Source of the DNA: Bacillus taeanensis
GTDB taxonomy: Bacteria > Bacillota > Bacilli > Bacillales > UBA6769
DNA: 64,000 nt
Assembly (NCBI RefSeq): GCF_003318295.1
Contig: NZ_QOCW01000008.1
Span: forward strand, 62,001 to 126,000
Reading direction: 5' to 3'
Shown: piece after piece, positions 1 through 8,345 of the stretch
Layout: each line of letters begins with the position of its first letter
How positions within the stretch are numbered: the stretch's first letter is position 1
The notes under the pieces: generated by a model
Seen by the model: only the letters and a program-made list of their open reading frames with translations
The model's database searches: none
What the model was told of the DNA's origin: nothing
Program-made: the position numbers and the translations under genes

Positions 1-309
1 CACTAACGTTTGAAAGGTATCTCCACTCCAATAAGTGAATAAATCGGGTAATTTATTTCCTGCAATAGCAACCTTCATTTTTGTTTTCAAAGACTCATCA
101 TCAAAGAACTCTGCGTTAATTTTCAAATCTGCATGTGTATTATTAAATTCTTCCACCGCTTTTTCAACAACTTCTTTATCTTCTGTTTCAACACTCCATA
201 GTGTTAACGTCTTTGCATCCTCACTATTAGAATCTGCAGACTCATTTTTACCACAACCTGCAATAAGTAATGTAAGCATCAATAATAGACTAACAAACTT
301 TTTCATCAT
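1..309 (-). CDS. Sugar ABC transporter substrate-binding lipoprotein (partial, 3' end outside window)
   Basis: Only the first 103 codons are present, because the gene runs off the left edge. The N-terminus is a lipoprotein signal: two Met, two Lys, a Leu-rich stretch and the lipobox L-I-A-G-C with the acceptor Cys at about residue 19, then a Ser/Asn/Asp linker. The mature part (TLTLWSVETEDKE, then a KMKVAIAGNKLPDLFTYW-like stretch) is typical of family 1 extracellular sugar-binding proteins. AAGGAGG lies just upstream; either of two adjacent ATGs could start (309 or 306). It is the third gene after two permeases, so it should be the binding protein of that importer. The sugar cannot be read from the sequence. 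Confidence 0.85.
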   Translation of the reverse strand, partial: MMKKFVSLLLMLTLLIAGCGKNESADSNSEDAKTLTLWSVETEDKEVVEKAVEEFNNTHADLKINAEFFDDESLKTKMKVAIAGNKLPDLFTYWSGDTFQTLV

Positions 310-346
310 TTCTCCTCCTTAGATGTATATCTCATTTTTATAAGCA

Positions 347-1243
347 TTATCCTTTAACTGAACCAGCAACAACACCGCTTTGAATATACTTTTGTAAAAA
401 CATATATAGAATAATAATCGGTGCTGTTGTAATAACCAGTGCCGCACTTATGAGTGAATAACTAGCGCTAAAGCTGCCTTTGAACATCATAAGTCCAATA
501 GGTAACGTTTTCAATGAATCATCTGAAATCATTACGAGTGGAAAAATAAAATCATTCATAATGCTGAAAAAAGATAAAATTGTAACAGTTGCTAAAATCG
601 GCTTAGATAAAGGTAAATAGATCTTAAAAAAGATCTGATAAATATTACAACCATCCATCACTGCTGCTTCTTCAAGTTCTTTTGGAATTTGTTTAAAGAA
701 ACCATAAGCTAAGAAAACTGCGACCGGAAGATTGAACCCGATGTAAGGAAAGAACAATGCCCAAAATGTATCATATACTCCTATTTTGTTCGCCATATTA
801 AAAAGTGGAATAAGTGTACTGTGTATAGGAATTAACATCGCTAAAAAGAACATACCAAGCAGCACTTTTGATCCTTTAAATGGACGAATTGCTAGATAAT
901 AAGCAATACATGTTGAGACAATTAGCAAGCCAATTACTGAAAATAATGTAATGTAAATACTATTAAACAAGTAACTGCTTATCCCCTCATTCCAAGCTGT
1001 TATAAAGTTTTCAATATGCCACTCTGATGGCAATCCCCATGGATTACTAAAATATTCACTATCAAATTTAAATGAAGATAAGAACATCCAAACAAATGGA
1101 TAACCTGTAAAGACTAAATGAACTAAGAGAATAAGATAGATACTAAAACGAATAAGCATCTTTTTACTTGAAATGTTTTTTGTTTTTATTCTAGTAACAA
1201 TTCGAGAATCTTTTGACTTCGTTTCAACGAGTGAGTCCCTCAT
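347..1243 (-). CDS. Carbohydrate ABC transporter permease, MalG type
   Basis: This is a CUT1-family inner permease of 298 aa with about six membrane helices. The EAA loop that contacts the ATPase is clear at about residues 195-225 (ELEEAAVMDGCNIYQIFFK). The longer reading frame begins at 1279 inside the upstream gene. The ATG at 1243 has AAAGGAG 8 nt upstream, so I chose it. It lies 16 nt after the MalF-type permease and before the binding lipoprotein, forming one operon. No ATPase gene is in the cluster, so a shared MsmX-type ATPase is likely (inference from Bacillus CUT1 systems). Confidence 0.9.
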   Translation of the reverse strand: MRDSLVETKSKDSRIVTRIKTKNISSKKMLIRFSIYLILLVHLVFTGYPFVWMFLSSFKFDSEYFSNPWGLPSEWHIENFITAWNEGISSYLFNSIYITLFSVIGLLIVSTCIAYYLAIRPFKGSKVLLGMFFLAMLIPIHSTLIPLFNMANKIGVYDTFWALFFPYIGFNLPVAVFLAYGFFKQIPKELEEAAVMDGCNIYQIFFKIYLPLSKPILATVTILSFFSIMNDFIFPLVMISDDSLKTLPIGLMMFKGSFSASYSLISAALVITTAPIIILYMFLQKYIQSGVVAGSVKG

Positions 1244-1259
1244 GTAAATTCTCCTTTCT

Positions 1260-2147
1260 TTATTGAAACTTAGAAGCACCTTTTCCTAAGGTTTTTGATA
1301 ACACTAATGCTAGAGCTAATCCGAAGAATAATAAAAAGCTTGAAATCGTACTTCCATAACCGTAATCCATTAATGTAAAAGCATTTTTCATCATATAACT
1401 TGCAATAACCTCACTTGAATTATTTGGTCCCCCACCTGTCATTATATAGATAAGATCAAAGTATTTTAGTGAGTTAATCACGCAATTTAAAATAGTAAAT
1501 GTAAGAACATGCCAGATAAGAGGAATGCGAATTTGGAATAAAATTTGCCATTCACTTGCCCCTTCAACTCTCGCTGACTCAAGCACTTCCTCAGGGATCG
1601 TTTGTAAAGCTGCAAAATAAACAACTACATAAAACCCGATGTACTGCCAAGCTACTACAGCAACGACAGAAGCAAGGGCCGTTTTCTCTTCTCCAAGCCA
1701 AGCATGAGTCCAATTTTCAAGGCCCAAATTGATAAGCAAATTGTTTAACAATCCATAATTCGGATCAAAAATTTGCGCCCATAAAATTCCAAGTACTGCT
1801 GTTGAAAGCATAACAGGTGTAAAATAAATCGTTTTCAAAAAATTAGATCCTTTTAACTTGTAACTTAGCAGCACAGCTAAAAGTAAACCAACAGGAATTT
1901 GAACAAATAGTGCACCTAAAGTGAGATATAACGTATTTTTTAAAGAAATCCAAACGATCGGATCTTCAATAAGTCTTTGATAATTTGCAAAACCATTAAA
2001 TATCTTTTCTGATATGCCATCCCACTCAAAAAAACTATAATAAATACTCATCGTTATTGGTACAATAATTGTTATTAAAAAAATCGCGAGTGCTGGTCCC
2101 ATAAAGAAAAATCTACTTGACCAACGTTCTAATGCCGTTTCTTTCAT
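1260..2147 (-). CDS. Carbohydrate ABC transporter permease, MalF type
   Basis: A 295-aa CUT1 permease with six predicted membrane helices and an EAA loop near residues 185-215 (EEVLESARVEGASEWQILF). The ATG at 2147 has GAAAGGAG 10 nt upstream. It is the first gene of the transporter operon. A perfect cre lies about 100 nt upstream, so catabolite repression by CcpA is expected. It follows xylAB in the same direction but a strong terminator separates them. A xylose, xyloside or xylo-oligosaccharide substrate is a reasonable guess from position only. Confidence 0.9.
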   Translation of the reverse strand: MKETALERWSSRFFFMGPALAIFLITIIVPITMSIYYSFFEWDGISEKIFNGFANYQRLIEDPIVWISLKNTLYLTLGALFVQIPVGLLLAVLLSYKLKGSNFLKTIYFTPVMLSTAVLGILWAQIFDPNYGLLNNLLINLGLENWTHAWLGEEKTALASVVAVVAWQYIGFYVVVYFAALQTIPEEVLESARVEGASEWQILFQIRIPLIWHVLTFTILNCVINSLKYFDLIYIMTGGGPNNSSEVIASYMMKNAFTLMDYGYGSTISSFLLFFGLALALVLSKTLGKGASKFQ

Positions 2148-2243
2148 TGATAAGCACTCCTTTCATTTAATAAAATGAACAACCTTCCTTTTCTAAAATG
2201 AAAACGCCTTACATTATTTATCCTAACCATTACACCGCCTCTC

Positions 2244-2258
2244 TGTATGCGTTTACAA
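2244..2258 (-). promoter_or_regulatory. cre (CcpA site) upstream of the sugar ABC operon
   Basis: The minus strand reads TTGTAAACGCATACA, which fits the Bacillus cre consensus WTGNAARCGNWWWCA at every position. It lies about 100 nt before the MalF-type permease start, in the leader or promoter of the transporter operon. Confidence 0.75.
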
Positions 2259-2427
2259 TTATTATTTTATCAACAACTACTCATCATGTGATGAAACATC
2301 GTTTAGATAAAATAGTACAATGATTAGGTTCTACTTCACTTGGTTTAAGTAGCTTAAGCAATTTTTGCTATGCTCAAAATTCCCAATGAACTTTTCTTTT
2401 TTCCTCTCTCTACTCCTTTAAACAAAT

Positions 2428-2458
2428 AAAAAGCTGCGGAAACACTCCGCAGCTTTTT
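2428..2458 (-). terminator. Rho-independent terminator of xylAB
   Basis: Inverted repeat AAGCTGCGGA / TCCGCAGCTT with a 5-nt loop and a T-run on the minus strand, 12 nt past the xylB stop. Confidence 0.9.
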
Positions 2459-2470
2459 ATATTATTACAA

Positions 2471-3970
2471 TTATCCTCTAAATGGTTTTAACGCTTTATT
2501 AAGAGTTTTTGTATTTTCATAGATCATTTTGTAAATTTCAAATAATGCTTTATATGCTTTTACATTATCTTCATTTGGATGAAATTCTTTTACAGTACGA
2601 ATGAACGTATCGGCACATTCATCAAGCGAAGGAAACCAACCAGCTCCATAAGCCGCAAGCATTGCCGCTCCCATTGCCGGTCCTTGCTCATTTTCTAACT
2701 TCACAATCACTGCATCAAAAATATCAGCTTGAATTTGCAGCCATGTCTCATTTTTTGCTCCACCGCCAATCGATACAATAGTTTCAATTTTTTTACCGCT
2801 TTCCCGGAAAATATCAATGCTTTCACAAAGAGAAAATGTAATACCTTCAATGACGGCACGGGCAAAGTCAATTCGTTTATGAGAAGCGCTCATTCCAATA
2901 AAGCTTCCACGAATATCTGCATCTGCATGCGGGGTACGCTCTCCTGACAAATAAGGTGTATAAAGCAGCCCATTTGCTCCGGCCGGAACATCTTCTAATC
3001 CTTGAAGCAATGTTTCAAAATCCTCATTTTGTGCAAATGTATCTTTAAACCAGCTCAAACTGTGACCTGCTGATAACGTAACACCCATTGTATAATAAGC
3101 ATCTTTTTTCCCGTGATTAAAGTAATGAACTTTCCCTTCAAATTCACGGTCACCGCGCTGTTCATGCGATAAAATAACACCCGAGGTCCCAATGCTGCAC
3201 AATGTTTTGCCTTCTGATAAAATTCCCGCACCAATTGCGCCGCACGCATTATCAGCACCGCCCGCAAACACTTTTGTTGCTTCAGAAAGACCTGTTTCAA
3301 ACGCAAACTGTGCTGTAATCGTCCCTACCAAGTGATGTGATTCAACGAGCGGAGGACAAATAGTAAGATCAACACCAAAAAGCTTACACATTTCCTCGCT
3401 CCATGCTTTTTTCTGAATATCTAAAAGCAGTGTACCAGCAGCATCCGAATATTCCGCATGAATTTGTCCCGTCATATGGTAGCGCAAATAATCTTTCGGC
3501 AGCAAAAAGACAGCCGCTCTCTCAAAGATTTCCGGCTCATTTTCCTGTACCCATAAAAGTTTTGGAAGTGTAAAGCCTTCAAGTGCCGGGTTTTTCGTAA
3601 TTTCTAACAATCGTTCATTTCCAACTACTTCATAAATTTTCTCACATTGTGCTGTTGTTCTCGTATCATTCCAAAGAATTGCATTTCTTAACACTTCTTT
3701 TTCTTCATTAAGAAGCACAAGTCCATGCATTTGACCTGAGAAACTAATTCCTTCAATGCTTGTTACATCGCCGTCAAAACGATCAATAAGCTCTTTAAGA
3801 GCAAGCGTTGTTTTTTCAACCCATTCATTAGGCTCCTGTTCGCTATATCCTGATTTTTCATGAAGAAGCGGATAAGCTTGTGACACTTCATCACACACTT
3901 CACCATGTTGATTCACTAATAATACTTTGACGGCGCTCGTTCCTAAGTCCACCCCAATTACATATTTCAT
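2471..3970 (-). CDS. xylB: Xylulokinase
   Basis: FGGY-family kinase that phosphorylates D-xylulose to xylulose 5-phosphate for the pentose phosphate pathway. The N-terminal ATPase motif YVIGVDLGTSAVK, the SGQMHGLV motif, GGADNACGAIG near residue 235 and the C-terminal GGGAKNETWLQ segment are all present. Starting at the ATG at 3970 gives 499 aa, the usual XylB length; the longer frame to 3982 begins with a GTG that overlaps the ribosome site. It lies 65 nt after xylA with a small hairpin between them, and a terminator follows. Confidence 0.96.
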   Translation of the reverse strand: MKYVIGVDLGTSAVKVLLVNQHGEVCDEVSQAYPLLHEKSGYSEQEPNEWVEKTTLALKELIDRFDGDVTSIEGISFSGQMHGLVLLNEEKEVLRNAILWNDTRTTAQCEKIYEVVGNERLLEITKNPALEGFTLPKLLWVQENEPEIFERAAVFLLPKDYLRYHMTGQIHAEYSDAAGTLLLDIQKKAWSEEMCKLFGVDLTICPPLVESHHLVGTITAQFAFETGLSEATKVFAGGADNACGAIGAGILSEGKTLCSIGTSGVILSHEQRGDREFEGKVHYFNHGKKDAYYTMGVTLSAGHSLSWFKDTFAQNEDFETLLQGLEDVPAGANGLLYTPYLSGERTPHADADIRGSFIGMSASHKRIDFARAVIEGITFSLCESIDIFRESGKKIETIVSIGGGAKNETWLQIQADIFDAVIVKLENEQGPAMGAAMLAAYGAGWFPSLDECADTFIRTVKEFHPNEDNVKAYKALFEIYKMIYENTKTLNKALKPFRG

Positions 3971-3993
3971 TTCAACAATCACCCTTCTTCTGT

Positions 3994-4028
3994 AAAAAGA
4001 GGTTGACCCGATGAGTCAGCCTCTTTTT
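3994..4028 (-). terminator. Intercistronic hairpin between xylA and xylB
   Basis: Arms AAAAAGAGG...CCTCTTTTT with an imperfect inner stem (TTGAC/GAGTCA). On the minus strand it ends in a short T-run and sits just after the xylA stop. It could act as a partial terminator or an RNA-stability element that lowers xylB relative to xylA; this is inference. Confidence 0.55.
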
Positions 4029-4035
4029 ATTAATA

Positions 4036-5367
4036 TTAAACCGTAACTTTTGCAAAAGATTCTAATAAATATTGATTAATTTTCGCTTTTAATAGCTCTG
4101 TACGTCCAGAACGATTTTTAATACGATCATTTTGCAGTGCATATGCTTCAAGCGTATGGAAGCTTGCTTTACCTTCGACAATATCACGACCAATTCCTTC
4201 TGTAAAACTTTGATAACGCTCTTCAACAAAGCTGTCTAATACGCGGTCTTGAATTAACTGGTGCGCAACTTTTAAGCCGATTGCAAAGCTGTCCATTCCG
4301 GCAACATGAGCATAAAATAAATCTTCAGGCTCAAATGAACCACGTCTTACTTTTGCGTCAAAGTTTAAACCGCCTTTTCCTAGTCCACCGTTTTTAAGGA
4401 TTTCATACATTGCAAGTGTTGTAGAATATAAATCTGTAGGGAATTCGTCTGTATCCCAGCCTAATAATGTATCACCTTGGTTCGCATCAACAGAACCAAG
4501 CATTCCGTTAATACGCGCCATGCGTAATTCATGTTCAAACGTATGACCTGCAAGTGTTGCGTGATTTGCTTCAATATTAAACTTGAAATGATCTTGTAAA
4601 TTATATTTTTGTAAAAATGCGTATGCTGTTGCTACGTCAAAGTCATATTGATGTGTTGTTGGCTCCTTCGGTTTTGGCTCAATTAAAAATTGTCCTGTAT
4701 AGCCGATCTCTTTCGCATAATCAACCGCCATATGATAGAAACGTGCTAAGTTATCAAGCTCAAGCTGTAAATCTGTATTTAATAATGTTTCATAACCTTC
4801 ACGACCGCCCCAGAATACATAGTTATCAGCACCTAAATCTTTCGCGATTTCTAATCCTTTTTTTACTTTCGCAGCTGCATAAGCAAATACATCGGCATTA
4901 CAAGAAGTTGCGGCACCGTGAACAAAGCGCGGATGTGTAAACGCATTTGCTGTATTCCAGAGAAGCTTTGTTTTGCTCGTTTTCATATAATCTTTCATCA
5001 TGGCTGTAATTGTATCTAAGTTTTCATATGTTTCTTTTAAATTACTTCCTTCTGGGGCCACATCCGTATCATGGAAACAAAAAAATGGAACATTAAGCTT
5101 TTCATAAAATTCAAATGAAGCTTCTACTCTTGCTTTCGCTAAATCCATGTCAGAGTAGCGATCCCACGGACGAATCATTGTACCCTTACCAAACGGGTCT
5201 CCACCATCTCCAGTAAACGTATGCCAGTACGAAACACCAAAGCGAAGGTGCTCTTCCATTGTTTTACCGCCTACTACTTCTTTAGGATTGTAATATTTAA
5301 ATGCAAGTGAATTTTTGGACTCTTTTCCTTCAAATTGAATATTGTTTACGTTTTCAAAGTATGCCAT
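4036..5367 (-). CDS. xylA: Xylose isomerase
   Basis: Converts D-xylose to D-xylulose. The 443-aa length fits family II xylose isomerases. Signature segments are present: [13 protein letters not shown] with the catalytic His at about residue 100, [30 protein letters not shown] with metal-ligand Glu, [13 protein letters not shown] with the second metal site, and GSVDANQGD. The ATG at 5367 is preceded by AGGAGG. Two XylR-type palindromes lie upstream and a perfect cre lies at codons 4-9, the same arrangement as in known Bacillus xyl operons. Confidence 0.97.
   Translation of the reverse strand: MAYFENVNNIQFEGKESKNSLAFKYYNPKEVVGGKTMEEHLRFGVSYWHTFTGDGGDPFGKGTMIRPWDRYSDMDLAKARVEASFEFYEKLNVPFFCFHDTDVAPEGSNLKETYENLDTITAMMKDYMKTSKTKLLWNTANAFTHPRFVHGAATSCNADVFAYAAAKVKKGLEIAKDLGADNYVFWGGREGYETLLNTDLQLELDNLARFYHMAVDYAKEIGYTGQFLIEPKPKEPTTHQYDFDVATAYAFLQKYNLQDHFKFNIEANHATLAGHTFEHELRMARINGMLGSVDANQGDTLLGWDTDEFPTDLYSTTLAMYEILKNGGLGKGGLNFDAKVRRGSFEPEDLFYAHVAGMDSFAIGLKVAHQLIQDRVLDSFVEERYQSFTEGIGRDIVEGKASFHTLEAYALQNDRIKNRSGRTELLKAKINQYLLESFAKVTV
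5343..5357 (-). promoter_or_regulatory. cre inside the start of xylA
   Basis: Minus strand TTGAAAACGTAAACA matches WTGNAARCGNWWWCA perfectly and lies within the first ten codons of xylA. A cre inside the xylA coding region is a known feature of the xyl operons of B. subtilis and B. megaterium. Confidence 0.8.
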
Positions 5368-5446
5368 GTTAATTCCTCCTAATAAATTAATTATGTTTTT
5401 CTACCATTTCTAATTTCTTTTTAAAGTCTAAAATCAACTGGCCGTC

Positions 5447-5471
5447 ACTTAGTATACTAGATAAACTAAGT
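5447..5471. promoter_or_regulatory. Second XylR-type palindrome
   Basis: Arms ACTTAGT / ACTAAGT around an 11-nt centre. The segment ACTTAGTTTAT on the minus strand is shared with the main operator at 5521. It lies between the xylA promoter and start codon, so it could be an auxiliary operator. Confidence 0.45.
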
Positions 5472-5520
5472 AACTAAAAAATAGCTGTATCTCTTTCTTA
5501 TGATTGAAGTATATCACCAT

Positions 5521-5553
5521 AAACTTTGTTTGTCTGTATAATAAACTAAGTTT
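5521..5553. promoter_or_regulatory. Main XylR operator of xylA
   Basis: Inverted repeat with arms AAACTTTGTTT and AAACTAAGTTT (10 of 11 paired), similar to xyl operators with AGTTTGTTT half-sites. On the minus strand a likely -10 (TATACT) lies near 5510, so the operator would overlap the -35 region, the expected place for XylR repression. Confidence 0.65.
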
Positions 5554-5584
5554 ATAATAATTTTTATTAGAACTGCCTAAATAA

Positions 5585-5797
5585 ATTTATAAAAGAAATC
5601 AATTTAGAAGCTCTTCTCTCTCCGAACAAAATAATAAAGAAGTCATTGAACTGCTTCAGCAAATTGGAACATATCTCGGGATTGGTATTAACAATATTAT
5701 TAACACGTCTAACCCAGAGCGTATTGTCACCAGAAACAGACTAGCAAAAGTTGAAAAGTGGTTAAGAGATCTGCTCAAAAATAATGAATATAAATAA
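5585..5797 (+). pseudogene. xylR: C-terminal remnant of the xylose repressor xylR (ROK family)
   Basis: About 70 codons are open, ending at TAA 5795-5797. The readable part (EVIELLQQIGTYLGIGINN, then INTSNPERIV and NRLAKVEKWL) matches the C-terminal end of ROK-family repressors such as XylR. It is divergent from xylA, exactly where xylR lies in Bacillus. The DNA-binding domain, sugar site and all upstream codons are missing: in-frame stops appear within 50 nt and the xyl operator follows directly. It is therefore a deletion remnant with no start. If no other xylR copy exists, xylAB would be free of xylose control. Confidence 0.8.
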
Positions 5798-5813
5798 AAG
5801 AAGTCGACTCCGA

Positions 5814-5880
5814 ACAGGTGATAGGGCGAAACGATTTAGAAAAAATTCATTTTCTCGCTTTACTTCCTCCTATTACCTGT
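5814..5880. repeat. Inverted repeat downstream of the alcohol dehydrogenase
   Basis: Arms ACAGGTGATAGG / CCTATTACCTGT (one G-T mismatch) enclose a partly paired GCGA...TCGC centre. It lies between the xylR remnant and the dehydrogenase gene. The T-run is weak, so terminator function is uncertain. Confidence 0.4.
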
Positions 5881-5969
5881 CTTTCATCTTTTATCTGAAA
5901 GCATACGAAAAGCTAATTTCACATGTCCGAGTCATTAAAATCAACATGCTTGTTTAACAACAAATTTTT

Positions 5970-7133
5970 TTATAACGATGCACGATAAATCGCTAATACA
6001 TCTTCTTTATTTAATTTTTTTAAATGACCAAATTCACCTTTTACCATTGCTTTATCATCCATAAGTTCGAGCTTCTCTTCACCAATTCCATAGTCTCCCA
6101 ATCTAGCAGGCGCACCAATAGAATTCCAGAATTGACGTAATGCATCAATTCCTTCTAAAGCAACATCACGATCAGATTTCCCTTCTGGATCAATATCGAA
6201 GACCCTTACAGCAAATTGCTTAAAGCGTCCAACATTTTCATCCAATACATGCTTCATCCAGTTTGGAAATAAAATCGCGAGTCCCCCACCGTGCGGAATA
6301 TCATAAACTGCTGAAACCGCATGTTCAATGTTATGTGCAGACCACTCACCTTGAATTCCCATTCCTAACGAGTTGTTTAAGGCAATTGTACCTGTGTATA
6401 AAATTGTTTCCCGGTACTCATAGTTTTCCAAATCATTAATTAGCTTTGGAGCTGTTTCCATAACGTTTTTTAACAGCGACTCACAAAATCGGTCTTGTAA
6501 TGGGGTATTTGTCCCATGATGAAAATATTGCTCAAAGACGTGTGACATAATATCAACCATCCCATAGATTGTTTGCTCACGAGGCACGGTAAACGTATAG
6601 ACAGGATCTAAAATAGAGAACCTCGGGTATACAGCGGGACTGCCCCAGCCAAGTTTCTCATTCGTTTCCCAGTTTGTAATCACCGCATAATTATTCATTT
6701 CAGAACCTGTCGCAGCAATTGTTAAAACCGTTCCTATAGGCAAAGCTTTAACCGCAGAAACTTCTCCTGTTGCAATATCCCAAACGTCTCCATCATATTT
6801 CACACCAGCTGCAATGGCTTTCGCACAGTCAATCACACTGCCTCCCCCTACAGCTAACACAAGATCTACTCCATTTTCCAGTGCTAATTGAATCCCTTTT
6901 TTCACAGTTGCTAAACGAGGATTTGGTTCCACACCGCTTAATTCACATACTTCTATTTCTAATTCTTTTAAAATAGAAAGAACACGATCATACAAACCGC
7001 TTTTCTTAATACTTCCTCCTCCATATACGAGCAGAACCTTCGTTCCATATTGGGGAACTTCCTCTTTAAGAGCTTCTAATTGTCCTTTCCCAAAAATTAA
7101 TTTCGTTGGATTTTGAAATGTAAAGTTTTGCAT
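5970..7133 (-). CDS. Iron-containing alcohol dehydrogenase (butanol dehydrogenase-like, YugJ type)
   Basis: Group III NAD(P)H-dependent alcohol dehydrogenase of 387 aa, which reduces aldehydes such as butyraldehyde. The nucleotide-binding segment [12 protein letters not shown] (about residue 35) and [14 protein letters not shown] (about 95) are seen, as are metal-binding positions in [12 protein letters not shown] (about 195), HNIEHAVSA (about 267) and IPHGGGLAI (about 280). The ATG at 7133 follows a weak GAAGGGGAG site. The gene stands alone, preceded by an intergenic region with a GC-rich hairpin. The exact substrate cannot be told. Confidence 0.9.
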   Translation of the reverse strand: MQNFTFQNPTKLIFGKGQLEALKEEVPQYGTKVLLVYGGGSIKKSGLYDRVLSILKELEIEVCELSGVEPNPRLATVKKGIQLALENGVDLVLAVGGGSVIDCAKAIAAGVKYDGDVWDIATGEVSAVKALPIGTVLTIAATGSEMNNYAVITNWETNEKLGWGSPAVYPRFSILDPVYTFTVPREQTIYGMVDIMSHVFEQYFHHGTNTPLQDRFCESLLKNVMETAPKLINDLENYEYRETILYTGTIALNNSLGMGIQGEWSAHNIEHAVSAVYDIPHGGGLAILFPNWMKHVLDENVGRFKQFAVRVFDIDPEGKSDRDVALEGIDALRQFWNSIGAPARLGDYGIGEEKLELMDDKAMVKGEFGHLKKLNKEDVLAIYRASL

Positions 7134-7484
7134 ATGTATTCTCCCCTTCCTTAATACTCATTGATCATTGAATCTCTAACCATCATTCTCAAATGACTCA
7201 AGTATCGAAGCTTACTGTTAGGTTTTGACTCCCTAACTGACGATGTTTTTATTAAACTCACATTCTATAAAATTTTCCAATAAATAAAAGAAGTTATGCG
7301 AAAAGGAAAAGCGCTTTCCCTTTAACATAACTTTTTCTAACTCAATATTCAACTAATTGAATTTTTCATTTTTTGATCCATTTCGAATATAAATGAAAAA
7401 CACGTCTTAACAACGAACCTCTCTTCCTTCGCCTTCGTATATTATTCTATAAAAAGAAAATTCTTTGAGAAAGAAGGAAAAACT
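7134..7484. other. Intergenic region with a hairpin at 7291-7335
   Basis: No gene is seen. The hairpin has arms AAGTTATG / CATAACTT and an inner stem around AGCGCT, with a T-run on the plus strand (CTTTTT). The centre GAAAAGCGCTTTCC resembles a relaxed cre, but the element reads more simply as a terminator-like stem. Confidence 0.5.
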
Positions 7485-7673
7485 TTGACTCAATTATCTG
7501 CTTATTTCTTCGCTGTATTAGCAGGCTTTGCATTGCTCCGAGCGCCAATTGGCGGGACATTCCTCGCAAGCTTAGGACCTGTATTAGACATTGTTGCGAT
7601 TTTTTCGATCGTGTTCTTTTCGATCATTCTCATTATAAAAGCGTTCGTTGTTTTAATCGGAAAAAACCTATAG
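7485..7673 (+). CDS. Small two-helix membrane protein, unknown function
   Basis: A 62-aa hydrophobic protein that starts at TTG, 10 nt after AGAAGGAA. It has two predicted membrane helices, about residues 5-30 (with A-P-I-G-G turn) and 33-58, and a KNL tail. I do not recognise the family. A bidirectional terminator lies 17 nt after the stop. Confidence 0.6.
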   Translation: MTQLSAYFFAVLAGFALLRAPIGGTFLASLGPVLDIVAIFSIVFFSIILIIKAFVVLIGKNL

Positions 7674-7689
7674 CTGAGCCATAAAAATA

Positions 7690-7728
7690 GTAAAGCGAGG
7701 CCGACTTTAATCGTCAGCCTCGCTTTAC
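7690..7728. terminator. Bidirectional terminator
   Basis: Perfect 12-bp stem GTAAAGCGAGGC / GCCTCGCTTTAC between the convergent genes at 7673 and 7735. Confidence 0.85.
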
Positions 7729-7734
7729 TTTTAC

Positions 7735-8205
7735 TTATCTCTTTCTAAATCCTTCTTCTTCTAAATATTCCTTTGCCTCGTTATAGGAAAGAAACGTACC
7801 ATCAAGATTTAAACCTGCATATACATTCCACAATTCTTCTTCATGAATAACGATTAATGTGTGGTTTTCATCATTTATCCAATGCTCTTCTGTTCCCTCA
7901 TCAATGATTGCTTCTTCGACGGTTGACTTCGCAGAAAGAGAAAGAATCGACTGCTGAATAATAGATCGCAGTTCCTCTTCTGAAAAATCACGAATATTGA
8001 CCATGCCCTTATGATCGATTTCATAACCGCTAAGATATTCCGCAAATACAAACCCATTCCCGTTTGGATGAAGATGATAAACAACATTCATTTTATCAAG
8101 TGCACTTTCTTCATAATGAAAATTTACGCGGCCAAGCGAGACGTTTTTACGAGTAAGTTCAGGAAAAGATTCAATGATCTCCAGTTTTTGTTCAAAAGTT
8201 AACAT
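7735..8205 (-). CDS. Hypothetical cytosolic protein, 156 aa
   Basis: An acidic soluble protein without membrane segments or a motif I recognise. It has a mixed alpha/beta look: an N-terminal helix (TFEQKLEIIESFPEL), a central strand pair around HYEE...VVYHLHPNGNGFVFAEYL, and a C-terminal FLSYNEAKEYLEEEGF helix. The ATG at 8205 has GGAGG upstream. It is convergent with the small membrane protein across a shared terminator. Function unknown. Confidence 0.7.
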   Translation of the reverse strand: MLTFEQKLEIIESFPELTRKNVSLGRVNFHYEESALDKMNVVYHLHPNGNGFVFAEYLSGYEIDHKGMVNIRDFSEEELRSIIQQSILSLSAKSTVEEAIIDEGTEEHWINDENHTLIVIHEEELWNVYAGLNLDGTFLSYNEAKEYLEEEGFRKR

Positions 8206-8290
8206 AGTGCCTCCGTATATAAGTAAATTTAAGTTCCTTTTTATAGCATTCGCTCAGTATAACATGAATCATACACAAATGCTTTATAAA

Positions 8291-8327
8291 AAATCCCTCT
8301 AGAAAGGTATTATCTCTAGAAGGATTT
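8291..8327 (-). terminator. Terminator of the MFS efflux gene
   Basis: Stem AAATCC-CTCTAGA / TCTAGA-AGGATTT followed by a T-run on the minus strand, 19 nt after the MFS stop. Confidence 0.8.
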
Positions 8328-8345
8328 GTTAAATTTACGTGACAC

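Noticed and set aside
35-322. 95-codon plus-strand frame at the left edge
   Set aside because: It is the antisense of the lipoprotein gene, which has a signal peptide, lipobox and a strong ribosome site.
7291-7335. cre site in GAAAAGCGCTTTCC
   Set aside because: The site is the centre of a long hairpin and does not fit the outer cre positions.
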